A program made the position numbers and the translations under genes. Shown here piece after piece: positions 63,001-64,000 of a DNA stretch of 64,000 bases. Where the stretch lies: the NCBI RefSeq assembly GCF_030463565.1, contig NC_134651.1, forward strand, positions 12,722,734 through 12,786,733, in the 5' to 3' direction. The stretch is from Pelecanus crispus (taxonomy: Eukaryota; Chordata; Aves; Pelecaniformes; Pelecanidae). Under the pieces are notes generated by a model that saw only the letters and a program-made list of their open reading frames with translations, ran no database searches and was not told the origin of the DNA. Within the stretch, counting starts at the first letter, position 1; every line of letters starts with the position of its first letter.

Positions 63001-64000
63001 GGGGCACATCAAAGGTCTGTCTCGAGCTGTACCGCCAAAAAAGCCCGTGTGTTTGATGGCTACCCGTGGACCTGGCCTCGGCATTGCGTCGGCACAAGGA
63101 GCAGAGGGTTTGAGCGGTGGGAAGAGGGAAGGGAAAAGGTGGCAGTGGGGAGAGGACCCACGTGGGAGCTGGGACACAGCCCTGAGGGTCTCTGCCTCCA
63201 GATCATGGTTTTCTCACGAGTTCCTCGGTCCTGCTTTGTTCTGGCCCTCCCTGATCTGTATCTGGAGCGCAGCATACTGCCCCTCTCTTTCTTCCTTCGG
63301 TGCACCTCCAGGCAGGCATTTCAGACCATTTTTGCAAAGGGCTTTGTGTGCTATTTTGCAAGGGCTTTTCTTGAATCAGCAGCTGGGGGCTGTTGGGGGT
63401 CTTTCCCTCCCAGACTTGGTGTTTTGAATCCTAGAGAGCCAGGGATGCCATCCACAATTTGTGGTGTTTCAATCGAGAAGCCCATGTAGCCAGAAGGAAA
63501 GTGACTCTTACCCAACAGCCTTGGAAAGCTGTTGAGCGATGTCTGGATGGAGAAACGAAAGGACACGAAGATACGATGAGAGGGACCTGCTTTGTATGCT
63601 GGACGTGCACCTGCCCTGTGGGGTCCTGCAGTACCTGCTGTACCTCTCTAGCAGGATCAGTGCTGCAAAGGTCCCTCTCTGCTCACTCCTGTGTGCCCAA
63701 AGGGCCTGGGGAGGGGCTGGAAAACCCGGGAAAGTTTTGCCTCTGATTTGCCTGCAGTGTGTGCCTTCGGATAAAGGACAGCCTGAGCCTGCTCAGTGGG
63801 GACCACCCTCCTCCATAAGGGCACACATTGTCTCAGGAGATTAGACCTGTCCATTGCCTTGTGTTTTGACAAAAGTGCATTTATTGGCAAAAGAGCAGCC
63901 CAAAGGACAAAGAAAAAAAGCAATAAGCAGCAGCCAGCACCCTGTGCAGCATTGCAGGCTCTGCAGGGAAAAAGTGTCCCCAAGAGGGCTGGGTGCTGGT
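60023..64000. other. Intergenic DNA upstream of TFRC, no recognised gene
   Basis: About 4 kb without recognisable exons or well-defined repeats. Open frames are short and do not resemble known proteins. A minus-strand AATAAA lies at 63885-63880 and a plus-strand aataaa at 62002-62007; either may mark the end of a neighbouring transcript, but the evidence is weak. Confidence 0.55.

Noticed and set aside
62791-63489. 232-codon plus-strand ORF near the right end
   Set aside because: No recognisable domain, and codon and residue use look random. Not called as a gene.

Overview
The window is vertebrate genomic DNA, almost certainly from a bird and more likely a neoavian than a galliform. Evidence: compact multi-exon genes with GT-AG introns, CR1 LINE copies with avian-type 3' tails, a solo LTR of the ERVL-like type common in bird genomes, and GC-rich introns with CpG islands. 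Three protein-coding genes are recognised, all on the minus strand: MUC4 (about 1.0-16.3 kb), TNK2/ACK1 (about 18.3-40.4 kb) and TFRC, the transferrin receptor (about 41.7-57.95 kb). The same gene order is found at human 3q29. Splice sites were chosen by eye. For each gene the exon lengths sum to an open, phase-consistent reading frame: MUC4 3127 aa, TNK2 1040 aa, TFRC 778 aa.

Left third: MUC4, a membrane mucin. It has a signal-peptide exon, a 5.8-kb mucin exon holding about 66 copies of a 24-bp repeat, then NIDO, AMOP and vWD modules, EGF-like modules and a transmembrane tail. About 2 kb of intergenic DNA separates it from TNK2.

Middle: TNK2 with SAM-like, kinase, SH3, CRIB, proline-rich and UBA parts. 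Its 5' half is long and GC-rich and offers at least two alternative coding first exons, at 33.4-33.56 kb and 30.73-30.79 kb. The second has a TATA box. A CpG island at 39.3-40.85 kb is the likely main promoter. It also contains an unexplained repeat-bearing ORF followed by a good polyadenylation signal.

Right third: TFRC. Its 3' UTR carries five iron-responsive elements on the minus strand, in the order and with the sequences known from vertebrate TFRC. They link transcript stability to iron through IRP1/IRP2. A CpG-island promoter lies at 57.87-58.06 kb. A CR1 LINE with part of its reverse transcriptase and a solo LTR lie directly upstream. The last 4 kb (60.0-64.0 kb) shows no recognisable gene.

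The three genes are not functionally coupled beyond being neighbours. MUC4 is an epithelial surface mucin, TNK2 a CDC42-effector tyrosine kinase of endocytic trafficking, and TFRC the iron-uptake receptor.
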